From the NCBI RefSeq assembly GCF_000337775.1, contig NZ_AOLQ01000069.1, forward strand, positions 186,001-250,000: DNA of 64,000 bases, given 5' to 3'. The translations under genes and the position numbers were made by a program. This DNA comes from Haloarcula vallismortis ATCC 29715 (GTDB lineage: Archaea > Halobacteriota > Halobacteria > Halobacteriales > Haloarculaceae). The notes under the pieces were generated by a model. It saw nothing but the letters and a program-made list of their open reading frames with translations, was not told the origin of the DNA and did not search any database. Shown piece after piece: positions 37,607 through 46,878 of this stretch (its first letter is position 1; each line of letters opens with the position of its first letter).

Positions 37607-39022
37607 TTATGACCTTCTGTACGCCATTATGATATCAATAATGACGCTCCAGACCTGCCTCGAAACAAGTTTCATATCGTAGCTGAACGACTGGTCACGG
37701 ACGTATTCGAGGTCGTATCGCAGTTTTTCGCCCGGCTCCTTTCCAGTCACATGATTGACCTGGGCCGGTCCGGTCAGGCCCGGTTTGACGAACCATCGCT
37801 TCTGCCAGTCGACGACACCGGTCCGGATATCCGAGTCCAGCTCCGGTCGTTCGGGCCGTGGCCCGACGACGCTCATATCACCCCGCAGTATCGACCAGAG
37901 CTGTGGAATCTCGTCCAAGTGCGTCTGTCGGAGTACTCGACCGACCGACGTCACGCGTGGGTCGACTCCACCCGCATCCTCGTCACTGATCTTCACGCCG
38001 GTTTCGTCCTCCGCGTTCTCGATCATCGACCGGAACTTGTAGATGGAGAACGTTTCGCCGAACACCGCTGTTCGGTCTTGCCGGTACAGTATCGAGCCAC
38101 CGTCGTCCATCTTTATTGCTACTACAATTCCGAGAATCACGGGCGATAGCACGACCAGCCCGGCCGACGCAAACGCGATATCGAACGCGCGCTTGAGAAT
38201 GTAATCCTGTATGTCCCAGGGCTCGATCTCTACGTCGACTAGAGTTCCGACTCCACCGCTGGCGGTCAGCACAGAGTCTGCATGGTTCCGATGGACTTTC
38301 GCGTCGACACCGTACTCGTAACAGGCGTCGAGAGCGCCGAAGAACTCGGCCCTGTCGGCGTGTTCAAACGCCAGCACGACCGTATCGATATCATACTCGA
38401 CGAGTACATCCTCGATTCGTGAGAGACCACCCAACCGTTCCAACCCGCTCCCGTTAGTTCCGCCGTCAGCGATGGCTCCGGTCCGTTCGACTGTCGTGAT
38501 CACGCTTGTCGGACAGAGATAGCCCAAGAGCGTTCCGTCGACCTCGCTTGCCACTTCCTCTATCACACGGAGGTCGTCGCCGACGACGATGGTCCGCTCG
38601 CCGTTTGCCGACGGCCGCTTCCGAATCCACACAAACCACGCGGGCAGTGCGACCAGTAACAGGGGGGTCACTAACACGACAGTCAAACGCGGAAGCTTGT
38701 ACGAATAGTCGAAGTAGCCAATTGTCGCCAAGACGAGAGCCGCCACGAGCACCCGCTTCTGGGCCAGCGCTATAGCGTCGAGAATCCTTCGCGGACGGGG
38801 CTTATACAGCGGGAGGAACACACTGACGACGACTGCGATTGTGACCAAGACTTCGATCGTGAACTCTGGCCCCGTTGGGGGGTCGGTCGGCAGTCGACTG
38901 AGTATCGGGATGGTTGTCGCTATCGACTGGATGGTAGCGTTGTTAACAAGTGCAACGGCGACCGCTGTCAGCACGACAACGCCGGCTACACTTGCGACCC
39001 GGTACCGCCAACCACTATCCAT
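37607..39022 (-). CDS. Polyprenyl-phosphate sugar-1-phosphate transferase (WbaP/WcaJ type)
   Basis: A 471-residue membrane enzyme that starts a lipid-linked glycan by moving a sugar phosphate from a nucleotide sugar to a polyprenyl phosphate. Four to five N-terminal helices (up to about residue 115), a Rossmann-like middle domain, and the catalytic C-terminus with FDIAFASAGLVVLSP (membrane re-entrant helix), YKFRSMIENAEDE, and KPGLTGPAQVNH. ATG 39020-39022 is preferred; the frame opens earlier but without hydrophobic sequence. Near glmU-glmS and aglF-aglM, it is a likely first step of surface glycan or exopolysaccharide assembly. Confidence 0.9.
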   Translation of the reverse strand: MDSGWRYRVASVAGVVVLTAVAVALVNNATIQSIATTIPILSRLPTDPPTGPEFTIEVLVTIAVVVSVFLPLYKPRPRRILDAIALAQKRVLVAALVLATIGYFDYSYKLPRLTVVLVTPLLLVALPAWFVWIRKRPSANGERTIVVGDDLRVIEEVASEVDGTLLGYLCPTSVITTVERTGAIADGGTNGSGLERLGGLSRIEDVLVEYDIDTVVLAFEHADRAEFFGALDACYEYGVDAKVHRNHADSVLTASGGVGTLVDVEIEPWDIQDYILKRAFDIAFASAGLVVLSPVILGIVVAIKMDDGGSILYRQDRTAVFGETFSIYKFRSMIENAEDETGVKISDEDAGGVDPRVTSVGRVLRQTHLDEIPQLWSILRGDMSVVGPRPERPELDSDIRTGVVDWQKRWFVKPGLTGPAQVNHVTGKEPGEKLRYDLEYVRDQSFSYDMKLVSRQVWSVIIDIIMAYRRS

Positions 39023-39326
39023 TATCAGTGTGATTGCCGAGTTCCGGGATAAGTCCTGCGTCCCGGGACTCAAATACTGAAGCGTCCGTGTGGAGATACA
39101 CAGCCAGATTGTCTTGAATGGTCGTCGTGTCACTGAGAGCGGGTGCGACACGAGCGGTGTTCGTGAGCCGCCGTCCCCACAGCGATTGTCCCAGTACACT
39201 CGCGTTGGCTCTCGCAACCCCGGTCCAGCGCTCGTTATGCCGGCTCCGCTTGACGCTGTCCGGTGGAAACGGCCTCACGGTGGTAATACAGCCTTTCGAT
39301 TGAAACCCCGTGCAACTGCACGACAT
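39015..39326 (-). CDS. Doubtful small open frame upstream of the sugar transferase
   Basis: A possible 103-residue frame (ATG 39324-39326) ending 8 bases inside the sugar-transferase start, an overlap like the other coupled gene pairs of this window. The product is polar, has a Cys pair near the N-terminus and shows no recognised domain. The position is suggestive but chance is likely. The surrounding 356 bases (39023-39378) hold no other candidate. Confidence 0.2.
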   Translation of the reverse strand: MSCSCTGFQSKGCITTVRPFPPDSVKRSRHNERWTGVARANASVLGQSLWGRRLTNTARVAPALSDTTTIQDNLAVYLHTDASVFESRDAGLIPELGNHTDNG

Positions 39327-39378
39327 ACCTGACCGCGTTGTCACACTGGTTACTGGCGGGATGACCCGATTTCGTCGC

Positions 39379-40134
39379 TTACTCGCTTGCAGCGATGTTT
39401 TCGGCGGCCATCTCCGGGTCAATCTCGCCCTGTAGCCGTTTCTCGGCCTGATCGCGGTCCTCAGGATACCCGATATCGTTCCGCCAGCCGTCCATGCGGA
39501 TCGCGTCGATCGTTCGGCCAGAGTGCAACAGGAGGTCAATCGCATCGCTAATCTCGTACTCGCCGCGATTGGAGGGCTGCACCAGATGGCAGGCGTGGAA
39601 GATAGCCGGTGTGAACGTGTAGAACCCGGTCATCACAAGGTTCGACGGCGGCTCTTCCGGTTTCTCGACGACTTCGGTGATCTCGCCGTACTTATTAGTG
39701 TCACAGACGCCGTAGCGCCCGGCCTCTTCCCAGGGCACTTCCTCGACGAGGAAGGCGGCGTCAGCACGTTCCTCCGCCTGACGGTTGACAACGTCTTGGA
39801 GGTTCGCTTCGAAGATGTTGTCGCCGAGCATCAACATGAAGTCGTCGCCGACGTGCTCCTCAACGGTCAGAAGCGCGTGGGCGAGGCCGTTCTGCTCGCG
39901 CTGGTGGGTGTAGGTGATTGGGACCCCCTCGAACTCGTCCTCAAAGTGATTAATGATTGCCTGCTTCTTGTAGCCGACAACTACCAGCAGTTCGTCAGCG
40001 CCTAGCTCGATCAGTTGCTCGAAACAGTGGGTCAGAATCGGTTTCCCAGCGACCTCTACCATTCCCTTTGGCTTGTCTTCGGTCAGCGGGCGGAGACGGG
40101 TCCCCTCGCCAGCGGCGAGTACGACAGCTTTCAT
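39379..40134 (-). CDS. aglF: UTP-glucose-1-phosphate uridylyltransferase, AglF-like
   Basis: A 251-residue nucleotidyltransferase: MKAVVLAAGEGTRLRPLTEDKPKGM signature, LMLGDNIFE metal-binding Asp, and VVEKPEEPPSNLVMTGFY. It lacks the beta-helix repeats of the GlmU-like protein at 34278. AglF of Haloferax makes UDP-glucose for the N-glycan. Here it is divergent from an AglM-like UDP-glucose dehydrogenase, so the pair should yield UDP-glucuronate. Start at ATG 40132-40134; a frame extension of three codons is unlikely. dTDP-glucose synthesis cannot be excluded. Confidence 0.87.
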   Translation of the reverse strand: MKAVVLAAGEGTRLRPLTEDKPKGMVEVAGKPILTHCFEQLIELGADELLVVVGYKKQAIINHFEDEFEGVPITYTHQREQNGLAHALLTVEEHVGDDFMLMLGDNIFEANLQDVVNRQAEERADAAFLVEEVPWEEAGRYGVCDTNKYGEITEVVEKPEEPPSNLVMTGFYTFTPAIFHACHLVQPSNRGEYEISDAIDLLLHSGRTIDAIRMDGWRNDIGYPEDRDQAEKRLQGEIDPEMAAENIAASE

Positions 40135-40170
40135 GTCTCCCAACTCGTTGGCCGTCCGATAAAACTCTTG

Positions 40171-40198
40171 CCGAATTATAATATCCGAATTATAATAT
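40171..40198. promoter_or_regulatory. Tandem 14-base repeat holding divergent TATA elements
   Basis: CCGAATTATAATAT occurs twice head to tail (40171-40184 and 40185-40198) in the 88-base gap between aglF and aglM. The core AATTATAATAT is AT-rich and nearly symmetric, so it can serve as a TATA box on either strand. The right copy is about 30 bases before the aglM ATG and the left one about 45 before aglF. The two promoters therefore sit side by side and may compete or be controlled together. Confidence 0.6.
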
Positions 40199-40222
40199 CC
40201 GCCCCTCAGCTAGTGGTGCTCG

Positions 40223-41530
40223 ATGAACGTCAGTATTGTCGGGAGCGGATACGTCGGGACGACGGTTGCGGCGTGTCTCGCTGATCTCGGACACGAGGTC
40301 GTAACGATAGACATCGACAAAGACATCGTCAACGCGGTAAATGACGGCGAGTCGCCGATACACGAACCCGGGCTCGACGACCTTGTGGCCGAACACGGTG
40401 GTGGGCGACTCCGGGCAAGCACCGACTACGAGGACATACGCGACACTGAGTTGACGATGCTAGCGCTCCCGACGCCCTCGAACGACGACGGGAGTATCGA
40501 CCTCCAGTTCATGGAAGCCGGTGCAGCATCCGTTGGCGAGGCGCTGGCTGGCGCCGAACGCTCGGCCGACGACCCGCATCTCGTCGTCACGAAGTCGACT
40601 GTCGTCCCGAACACGACCAAAGATCGACTCGCTCCCCGTATCGCCGACGCCGGTCTCGAACGCGGGACGGACTTCCTCGTCGCATCCAATCCCGAGTTCC
40701 AGCGTGAGGGGACGGCCGTCGCGGACTTCCTGAACCCTGACAAACTCGTCTTCGGAACGGACGACGACCGCGCAACAGACCTTCTCTATGAGCTCTACGC
40801 GCCGCTACGCGAAGCCGCTGACGGCGACGTGCCGGTCGTCGAGACCGGTATCGCCGAGGCCGAGATGATAAAGTACGCCAACAACACGTTCCTGGCAACC
40901 AAAGTCAGCCTCATCAACGATATCGGAAACATCTGCAAAGAGTTCGGTGTCGACGCCTACGAGGTCGCCGACGCTATCGGACTCGACGACCGAATCGGCG
41001 AGCAGTTCCTCCGGAGCGGCGTCGGGTGGGGCGGCAGTTGCTTCCCCAAAGACACGGACGCTATCATCGCCGCGGCGCGGGAGCAGGGCTACGACCCTGC
41101 AGTTCTCTCGGCGGCCGTGGAGCTGAACGACGCCCAACCCGAGCGCCTCCTCTCCCTCCTCGACACCCACGCCGACGTGTCCGGAAAACGCATCGCCGTG
41201 CTCGGCCTGGCGTTCAAGCCCGGGACAGACGATATCCGGAACACGAGAGCAGTGCCGGTCATCGAGGGACTGCAGGAACGCGGCGCAGACATCGTCGCCT
41301 ACGACCCAGTCGCGACCGAGAATATGCGCGAGCGCTATCCCGACATCCAGTACGCTGATTCGGCCGCGACCGCTCTTGGAGGTGCGTCCGGCGCCGTTGT
41401 TGTTACCGACTGGGACGAGTTTGCGGCGCTTGATGCTGAATTCGACGATATGGCTGACCCTATCGTCGTCGACGGCCGACGCGTCATCGAGCGGCGTGAG
41501 GGCATCACCTACGAAGGGTTGACCTGGTAG
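40223..41530 (+). CDS. aglM: UDP-glucose 6-dehydrogenase, AglM-like
   Basis: A 435-residue NAD-dependent enzyme that oxidises UDP-glucose twice to UDP-glucuronate. The N-terminal Rossmann motif [11 protein letters not shown], the middle helix with [18 protein letters not shown] (catalytic Lys and Asn), and the [12 protein letters not shown] motif with the catalytic Cys are intact; the C-terminal UDP-binding domain follows ([17 protein letters not shown]). AglM does this in Haloferax N-glycosylation. Divergent from aglF, with a probable leaderless start. Confidence 0.93.
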   Translation: MNVSIVGSGYVGTTVAACLADLGHEVVTIDIDKDIVNAVNDGESPIHEPGLDDLVAEHGGGRLRASTDYEDIRDTELTMLALPTPSNDDGSIDLQFMEAGAASVGEALAGAERSADDPHLVVTKSTVVPNTTKDRLAPRIADAGLERGTDFLVASNPEFQREGTAVADFLNPDKLVFGTDDDRATDLLYELYAPLREAADGDVPVVETGIAEAEMIKYANNTFLATKVSLINDIGNICKEFGVDAYEVADAIGLDDRIGEQFLRSGVGWGGSCFPKDTDAIIAAAREQGYDPAVLSAAVELNDAQPERLLSLLDTHADVSGKRIAVLGLAFKPGTDDIRNTRAVPVIEGLQERGADIVAYDPVATENMRERYPDIQYADSAATALGGASGAVVVTDWDEFAALDAEFDDMADPIVVDGRRVIERREGITYEGLTW

Positions 41531-41535
41531 CGTGG

Positions 41536-42030
41536 TCAGTTACCTGCCTGTATTCGCCTGTCGATGACGGCTACCGTGCCGGCAGCGAATAGCGCTACCA
41601 CGAGCACGGTGGGATCAGAGGACACGTACAGGCTCGGCGTCGGCGGCCGCCAGCTCGTGAACGGATACAGCCAGGCGCTCGCTCGTCCGTCGGCGTACAC
41701 TCGCATGCCATCAAGAAGTAGCGACGTGAGGCCGCCGAACGTCACGAGGCCGAACACCCGTCTCCAATGCCGACGTTCGAACGCGACGGCGATAATGCCG
41801 GACAGTAGCAGTACTCCGCCGAGCGTGGAGAGAGGCTTATATGTGAATGGAATGCCGAGAAGTGCTTCGACTGTCTCTTCGTGCACTACAATTTCGACTT
41901 TCACCAGATCTGGAATCGCCGCACCGCCCATTCCGACGACTATCCAGCGCTGATCGAGCCAGCCGACACCCCCGCTCGCGATTGTGAGCAGGATGTATGG
42001 TACGAGCAAGTGCGTCAGCAGGTCAGCCAT
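41536..42030 (-). CDS. YdjM-like membrane metal-dependent hydrolase
   Basis: A 164-residue membrane protein with about four helices. MADLLTHLLVPY, IPDLVK and LLDGMRVYADG place His and Asp residues as in the DUF457/YdjM family of membrane-bound metal hydrolases, though resemblance is moderate. It overlaps the upstream OB-fold-like gene by 8 bases, so the two are co-translated. It lies at the end of the sulfosugar operon and could trim or process a glycan or lipid; no evidence of the substrate. Confidence 0.6.
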   Translation of the reverse strand: MADLLTHLLVPYILLTIASGGVGWLDQRWIVVGMGGAAIPDLVKVEIVVHEETVEALLGIPFTYKPLSTLGGVLLLSGIIAVAFERRHWRRVFGLVTFGGLTSLLLDGMRVYADGRASAWLYPFTSWRPPTPSLYVSSDPTVLVVALFAAGTVAVIDRRIQAGN

Positions 42031-42496
42031 CGCGGGCCTCCAGTGTCCACGTATCACGGTCGATTCGCCAATGCCGGAAGAACAGCAGTAGGAATCCAAG
42101 TGCACCGACAGCCGAAGCGCCGTACTTGTAGAACTCGACCCACCGGCTGCTGTTGATGACTTCGACACGCTCGGCCGCTATCGTCTGCTCTGGTTCGAGC
42201 GTCCCGTACACTTGGACGACGCCACCGGGTTCGGCGGCTGTACTCGCCCCAGTGACCCCGAGCGGAACTGTCGTTCCATCGCTCTCGGCTTTGATCTCAA
42301 TCCTGTCTTCGCTGATCGCTGTCACGGTTCCAAACACCATCACCCGCTGTCCCACGTACGAGTCGTACTCGGCTGAAAGGTCCGCAGCGTCGGGGTACGG
42401 GGACCATTTCTCCTCCGTAACTTCCGCGTGGACGAACAGTCCGCCGAGTGTCAGAAACAGTGCGAGCACGATGACAACACGAACCCAGACGTGCAC
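42023..42496 (-). CDS. Membrane-anchored OB-fold-like protein
   Basis: A 157-residue protein with a helix at each end (about 4-24 and 127-143) and an exterior beta-barrel between (GQRVMVFGTVTAISEDRIEIKA, GGVVQVYGTLEPEQTIAAERVEVI), the pattern of small OB-fold proteins. It starts with GTG at 42494-42496 and overlaps the next gene by 8 bases. It follows the STT3-like gene by 77 bases and is likely part of the same operon. Function unknown; a sugar- or nucleic-acid-binding accessory is possible. Confidence 0.6.
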   Translation of the reverse strand: MHVWVRVVIVLALFLTLGGLFVHAEVTEEKWSPYPDAADLSAEYDSYVGQRVMVFGTVTAISEDRIEIKAESDGTTVPLGVTGASTAAEPGGVVQVYGTLEPEQTIAAERVEVINSSRWVEFYKYGASAVGALGFLLLFFRHWRIDRDTWTLEARDG

Positions 42497-42573
42497 ACGG
42501 TGTTCTCTCTCGGTGGGTACAATGGTCGTTTCGCTTCAGTAGCTTACAGAGGACAATAGTTCCGGTGTGGCAG

Positions 42574-44907
42574 TCATCCGACCGTGACGTTGCCGCCGTC
42601 GTACACGGCCTGTTCTGGAACGTCTACTGTCTTTTCGTCACCGCTGTCGGTCGTCACAGTGTATGTTCCGGGGTTCGCAACAGTAATTGCAAACTCACCG
42701 TCCTGATTGGCCGTCGTTTGGCGCTCGTAGTCGACTTCTCTGTCTGAGACGGCCACTGTCGTCGCTACGGAGACGGTCGAGTCCGGGGCTGCATTCCCTT
42801 GTATCGTGGCTCCAGAGACAACTGCGAACGCTTTGTGGCTTCCGTCCAGACTCACGAACACAGGACGATAGTGTGCTAGTCCGCCCACATCGCCGTTCCG
42901 ACTGCCGAAGTGCTGGTGTAGCCGAACGTACATCGTGGTCGGCTCCTCAAGCGACGTTTCTGTGGTAGCGACGTATCCGACTCGTCCGGAAATCCGATTA
43001 TGGGCCTGCTCGGGGCCCGTTACAGAGACGAATGGTTCGTACGTCTGCCGGGCGTAACCGTAACTCTCTGCCTCGCCGTTGACGAAGTAATTGTACATCC
43101 GGTTCTGCCCCCACTGGCTGAGCACGTAGTTTTCAGGGTATTCGAGGCCGCGCTCGGCGGCGTCGGCTTCGATTGCAGTCGCCGCATCGTACGCCCCCTC
43201 ATCGGTAATCACCTGACTCGTTTTTACCGGGACCTGTACCATACCGAGTGAACCGAATAGGAGGAACAGCACGAATAGTGACCCAAGCGCCCGGGTATCC
43301 GGAACGAGCGCGTCTCGAAGACCGTCATCACCGGTCGTCACCACGGGCCGAGCGATGTCGACCCATGCGGCCGCCCAGACGAAGGTGAGGCCGGCAAATA
43401 GCGCGAGGAATGAAGCTAATTCGCCAACGAAGCGAACTTGAATGACGGCCAGAGCGAACAGCACCCATGCGTAGCTACTGGTGACGAGCCATCCGCTTCT
43501 GTCGTTGCGAGCGAGGTCGAGACCCCACGCCATCGCCGGGAGCGCTAGGAACAGCGTTAGGCCGAGCAAAAGCAGGAAACCAAAGGCATCAGTGTTGAAC
43601 AGGCCGTACGTCTCGGCGATAGAATCGGAGCGAAACAGCGCGTCGAGCCGGCTATTGAACGTGCCCCACTGTTCCGTGAAGCCAAAACGGAAGACAAGGA
43701 AGCCGACGACGCCAAGCCCGAGGTCGACCACAGCCAGTTGTCCGACAGTACCACCAAAGCGCCTGGCTGCTTCTGCTGTCGCAATGACGACGACAGTGCC
43801 CAGCGTCAGTAGTGCTGGCGCACTAGTGACGAGCGCAGTTTGCCATCCGGTGACAGTATGAATACTCCAGGCGAGTATCGCACCGAAGCTAACACCGGCA
43901 AGGACCGGCGCGTTCCTGACCAGTGCCGATCGGTCGTTTGAGACATCCAGCAGTGTCTGTCCTAGCACAACCAGACTGACCGGCAGGACGAGCAACGGCC
44001 CGGCCTCCCACGCGAGCACCTGGCCGGCGGTCCCGACACCGATACCGACCGCGGCAACCCATGGCTGTGGTCGCCGAAGGGACGTTCGGTTCGTGGCCGT
44101 CGTTAATGCGACTACGAGTGCAAGGGCGGTGAGCCCCAGCCACGGATAATCGAAGGCGTGGTGATCTGCGAACCCCAAACTGGTTCGGAAGGCGTGGCCC
44201 GGAATGAACGCGAGGAAAAGGACCGACGCGAGACCGACACGCCGGTCGCTGGACACCCGAACTGCGAGCAGATAGAGCAGGACGGCCGTGACGAGTGCTG
44301 ATACGACAGGATACCAGGCGAGAACGTGGCCGATGACTTCTTTGCTCCCGCCGAACAGGCTTGCCACCCACCAGAGCGTCGCGACCATGAGCGGCTCACC
44401 GTTGGTTAATCCACCTGGCAGCACGGAGAGCGCACCGAAATCAGCCGCGCTGCCGGCGTTCGCCGCGACCTGTTCGACATGGTATCTGTAGTAATATGGG
44501 TCGTTACTTGACAGAACGATGTCGCCGCCGCGGTAGACCGATCCGATGACGTACGTTCGAGCGACAAACACGACCGCTAGAGCGGCGACGAGCAGGCCGG
44601 TTGCTTGTGCGTCGAAATCAAACCGTATCACGTCACCGAGATCCATCCTGCCCCCGCTGTCGCTATCGACTGCGGAGTCACCATTAAGGGCGGCCCGCAC
44701 CGCGTCGGGGTCGGCGACGCGGTACTGCTCACCGTCTTTCTCGACGATGCCAGCAGAGACAAGTTCGCCGAACTGGCCCGAATCGATTGGGATGTCCTCG
44801 AACGTCCAGCCGTCCTGTTCGGCGTCGACGGCCAGCACCGCTTCTGTCGCATCTCGTAGCTCGGGCCGGTCATCGAGTACCGCTCCCGCCCCGGGCGTGT
44901 CGCTCAT
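42574..44907 (-). CDS. STT3/AglB-like oligosaccharyltransferase, divergent
   Basis: A 777-residue membrane protein. Residues 12-78 look like a winged-helix domain. Twelve or so helices follow (about 103-560), with family motifs SNDPYYYRYH (N135, D136), FADHHAFDYPW (D248-H250) and SIAETYG (the TIxE-type Glu432). The signature WWDxG near the C-terminal domain is missing; at that place the protein reads QWGQN (598-602). A carboxypeptidase-like beta domain ends the protein. It lies in one operon behind two epimerases and an SQD1-like enzyme. It probably transfers a glycan to protein or lipid, with altered chemistry or substrate. A winged-helix start on a glycosyltransferase is unusual. Confidence 0.75.
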   Translation of the reverse strand: MSDTPGAGAVLDDRPELRDATEAVLAVDAEQDGWTFEDIPIDSGQFGELVSAGIVEKDGEQYRVADPDAVRAALNGDSAVDSDSGGRMDLGDVIRFDFDAQATGLLVAALAVVFVARTYVIGSVYRGGDIVLSSNDPYYYRYHVEQVAANAGSAADFGALSVLPGGLTNGEPLMVATLWWVASLFGGSKEVIGHVLAWYPVVSALVTAVLLYLLAVRVSSDRRVGLASVLFLAFIPGHAFRTSLGFADHHAFDYPWLGLTALALVVALTTATNRTSLRRPQPWVAAVGIGVGTAGQVLAWEAGPLLVLPVSLVVLGQTLLDVSNDRSALVRNAPVLAGVSFGAILAWSIHTVTGWQTALVTSAPALLTLGTVVVIATAEAARRFGGTVGQLAVVDLGLGVVGFLVFRFGFTEQWGTFNSRLDALFRSDSIAETYGLFNTDAFGFLLLLGLTLFLALPAMAWGLDLARNDRSGWLVTSSYAWVLFALAVIQVRFVGELASFLALFAGLTFVWAAAWVDIARPVVTTGDDGLRDALVPDTRALGSLFVLFLLFGSLGMVQVPVKTSQVITDEGAYDAATAIEADAAERGLEYPENYVLSQWGQNRMYNYFVNGEAESYGYARQTYEPFVSVTGPEQAHNRISGRVGYVATTETSLEEPTTMYVRLHQHFGSRNGDVGGLAHYRPVFVSLDGSHKAFAVVSGATIQGNAAPDSTVSVATTVAVSDREVDYERQTTANQDGEFAITVANPGTYTVTTDSGDEKTVDVPEQAVYDGGNVTVG

Positions 44908-44955
44908 GTATCTTCTCTTTCCGGTCTGGCGAATAAATCCATCGGGACTCGATGT

Positions 44956-45951
44956 CTACGTGGTCGCCGACTCCAGTACCGTCCGAATCGCTGACTCGAC
45001 GTTGTGTTCCGGCGTCCAGCCCAGCGCGTCGGCCGTCCGCTCTGTATCGACCGGGAACGAGTCGACAAGCGTCTCGTCGTCGCCGCGTGGGTTTTCGACC
45101 AGTTCCACGTCGGCGTCGATATCGGCGACTTCGGCGGCGACGTCTTTAACCAGTTCGGCGACGGTGTGGACGCTCGGGTCCTCGTCGCTGGCGATCTCGT
45201 ACTTCTCGATGCCGGTCTCACCACGGTCCAGTTGCTCCAGCAGCCGCTCGCAGCTGTCGACGTACGCTCTGGCCACGTCCTTGACGTGGATGAAGTTCCG
45301 GGACTGGGTTCCCGGCTCGTAGACGGTCAGCGTCTCGCCGGCGAGCGCGCGGTTCACGAAGAAGTTGATGACGGTTCCCTTCGAGACGGTTTGACCGTCT
45401 ATCTCGTGACTGCCGTAGAGGTTCGATATCATGAACTGGTGGGCCGGGAACGCGCCGTCGGCGTACGTCTCGATAGCGCGCTCGTTGAGCAGTTTCGTCC
45501 GGCCGTACCAGTTTAGCGGGTCCCGTGGGTGATCGACCGTGATGGGGAATTCCTGTGGGTCACCGATGACGGCCATCGAGAACGGGAAAATCAGCGCCGC
45601 GCCTGTCTTGCGGCAGAACCAGGCGATGTTGTCGGTGCCCTGAACATTGACTTCGTAGGCCAGATCTTGCTTCGCTTCGCAATCGTCGACGCCGGAAATC
45701 GCGGCGAGGTGCATCACGACGTCGGCCCCATCTAGCGCCGCTTCCAGCCGGTCACGGTCCCGGATGTCGACGTGTTCGATGTCGACATCGCCGACGGACC
45801 GGACGCTGCCGAGATAGAAGTTGTCGATGGCGGTGATCTCCCAGTCAGGGTGGGCCTGCTGTAGCTCGTAGATGACGCGGCTGCCGATGTAGCCTGCGCC
45901 GCCGGTGACGGCGACGTGGGGCGACTCGTTCGTGGGTTCTGTCTCAGACAT
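44956..45951 (-). CDS. NAD-dependent epimerase/dehydratase (extended SDR), first of the operon pair
   Basis: A 331-residue extended SDR. GGAGYIG (residues 17-23) binds NAD; the catalytic Tyr149-x3-Lys153 (YGRTK) and Ser125 are present. It is close to UDP-hexose 4-epimerases and related NDP-sugar dehydratases; the precise reaction cannot be read. It overlaps the next epimerase gene by 8 bases, between the SQD1-like gene and the STT3-like gene, 48 bases before the latter. Confidence 0.82.
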   Translation of the reverse strand: MSETEPTNESPHVAVTGGAGYIGSRVIYELQQAHPDWEITAIDNFYLGSVRSVGDVDIEHVDIRDRDRLEAALDGADVVMHLAAISGVDDCEAKQDLAYEVNVQGTDNIAWFCRKTGAALIFPFSMAVIGDPQEFPITVDHPRDPLNWYGRTKLLNERAIETYADGAFPAHQFMISNLYGSHEIDGQTVSKGTVINFFVNRALAGETLTVYEPGTQSRNFIHVKDVARAYVDSCERLLEQLDRGETGIEKYEIASDEDPSVHTVAELVKDVAAEVADIDADVELVENPRGDDETLVDSFPVDTERTADALGWTPEHNVESAIRTVLESATT

Positions 45952-46876
45952 TGGTGGTGAATTTCTCCGCGAGGTCGCGGACGCCTTCGCGAAGCGTCCA
46001 CGATGGTTCGAAGCCGGTCCGACTCAGTCGGTCGAAGTTGACGTGATAGGACGGGCCGGGGTGTTCGTCTTCGAGGTAGGTCACGTCGACCGGGGCGACT
46101 TCCTCGGCGACGATGTCGGCGATTTCGGAAATCTGGTAGTTCGACTCCATCGACCCGACGTTGTACACCGGTTCGTCCCAGGACTCGGGCTCGCACGCGG
46201 CTTCTGCGTACGCGCGGGCGGCGTCTTGGACGTGGATGAACGGCCGCCAGTTCGAGCCGTCGCCGTAGACCGTCAGCGGGCGGCCGGTCAGCGCGCGGAA
46301 CACGAAGTAGTTCACAACGAGGTTGAACCGAATGCCCGGCGAGTGACCGAAGTTGGTGGCCATCCGCAGGGCGGTGCCGGTCATTTCGAACTCCTCGCAG
46401 TACTCTCGCAGCAGTGTCTCGGATTCCAGTTTCGTCTCCGCGTAGGGGTTAATCGGGTCAGGGTCGACCGTCTCGTCGATGTCGGTGCTGGTCGCGCGGC
46501 CATAGACGTTACACGAGGAGGCAAAGACCACGTGGTCGACGCCGAGTTTCCCCGCCGCGGTCAGGACGTTTTCGGTGCCGTCGTAGTTGATGGCGAACGT
46601 CTCCTCGCGGCGGTCGTGGGTGCTTGACGCGCCGGTGATTGCCGCGAGATGGATGACGCGGTTGACGCCGCGCATGGCGCTTTCCACGTCGCCGTACTCG
46701 CGGACATCGCCGCGGCGGAATTCGAGCCCATCCCCGAGCGTCCCAAGTAGCGCACGCGGCGACCCCGAGGAGAGATCGTCGAAGACGACGACGCTATCCA
46801 CGCGGTCGTCCGCTCGGAGCAGTGGAATCAGCGCGCTGCCGATGTAGCCACAGGCCCCGGTGACCAGCACGTCCAT
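45944..46876 (-). CDS. NAD-dependent epimerase/dehydratase (extended SDR), second of the operon pair
   Basis: A 310-residue extended SDR: GACGYIG (7-13), Ser120/Ser121, Tyr145-x3-Lys149 (YAETK). The SSCNVYG and NPYAETK stretches are typical of UDP-glucose/GlcNAc 4-epimerases. It lies 2 bases after the SQD1-like gene and overlaps the next SDR by 8 bases, so all three are translated as a unit. Galactose or another epimerised sugar is a likely product (inference). Confidence 0.82.
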   Translation of the reverse strand: MDVLVTGACGYIGSALIPLLRADDRVDSVVVFDDLSSGSPRALLGTLGDGLEFRRGDVREYGDVESAMRGVNRVIHLAAITGASSTHDRREETFAINYDGTENVLTAAGKLGVDHVVFASSCNVYGRATSTDIDETVDPDPINPYAETKLESETLLREYCEEFEMTGTALRMATNFGHSPGIRFNLVVNYFVFRALTGRPLTVYGDGSNWRPFIHVQDAARAYAEAACEPESWDEPVYNVGSMESNYQISEIADIVAEEVAPVDVTYLEDEHPGPSYHVNFDRLSRTGFEPSWTLREGVRDLAEKFTTNV

Positions 46877-46878
46877 CG

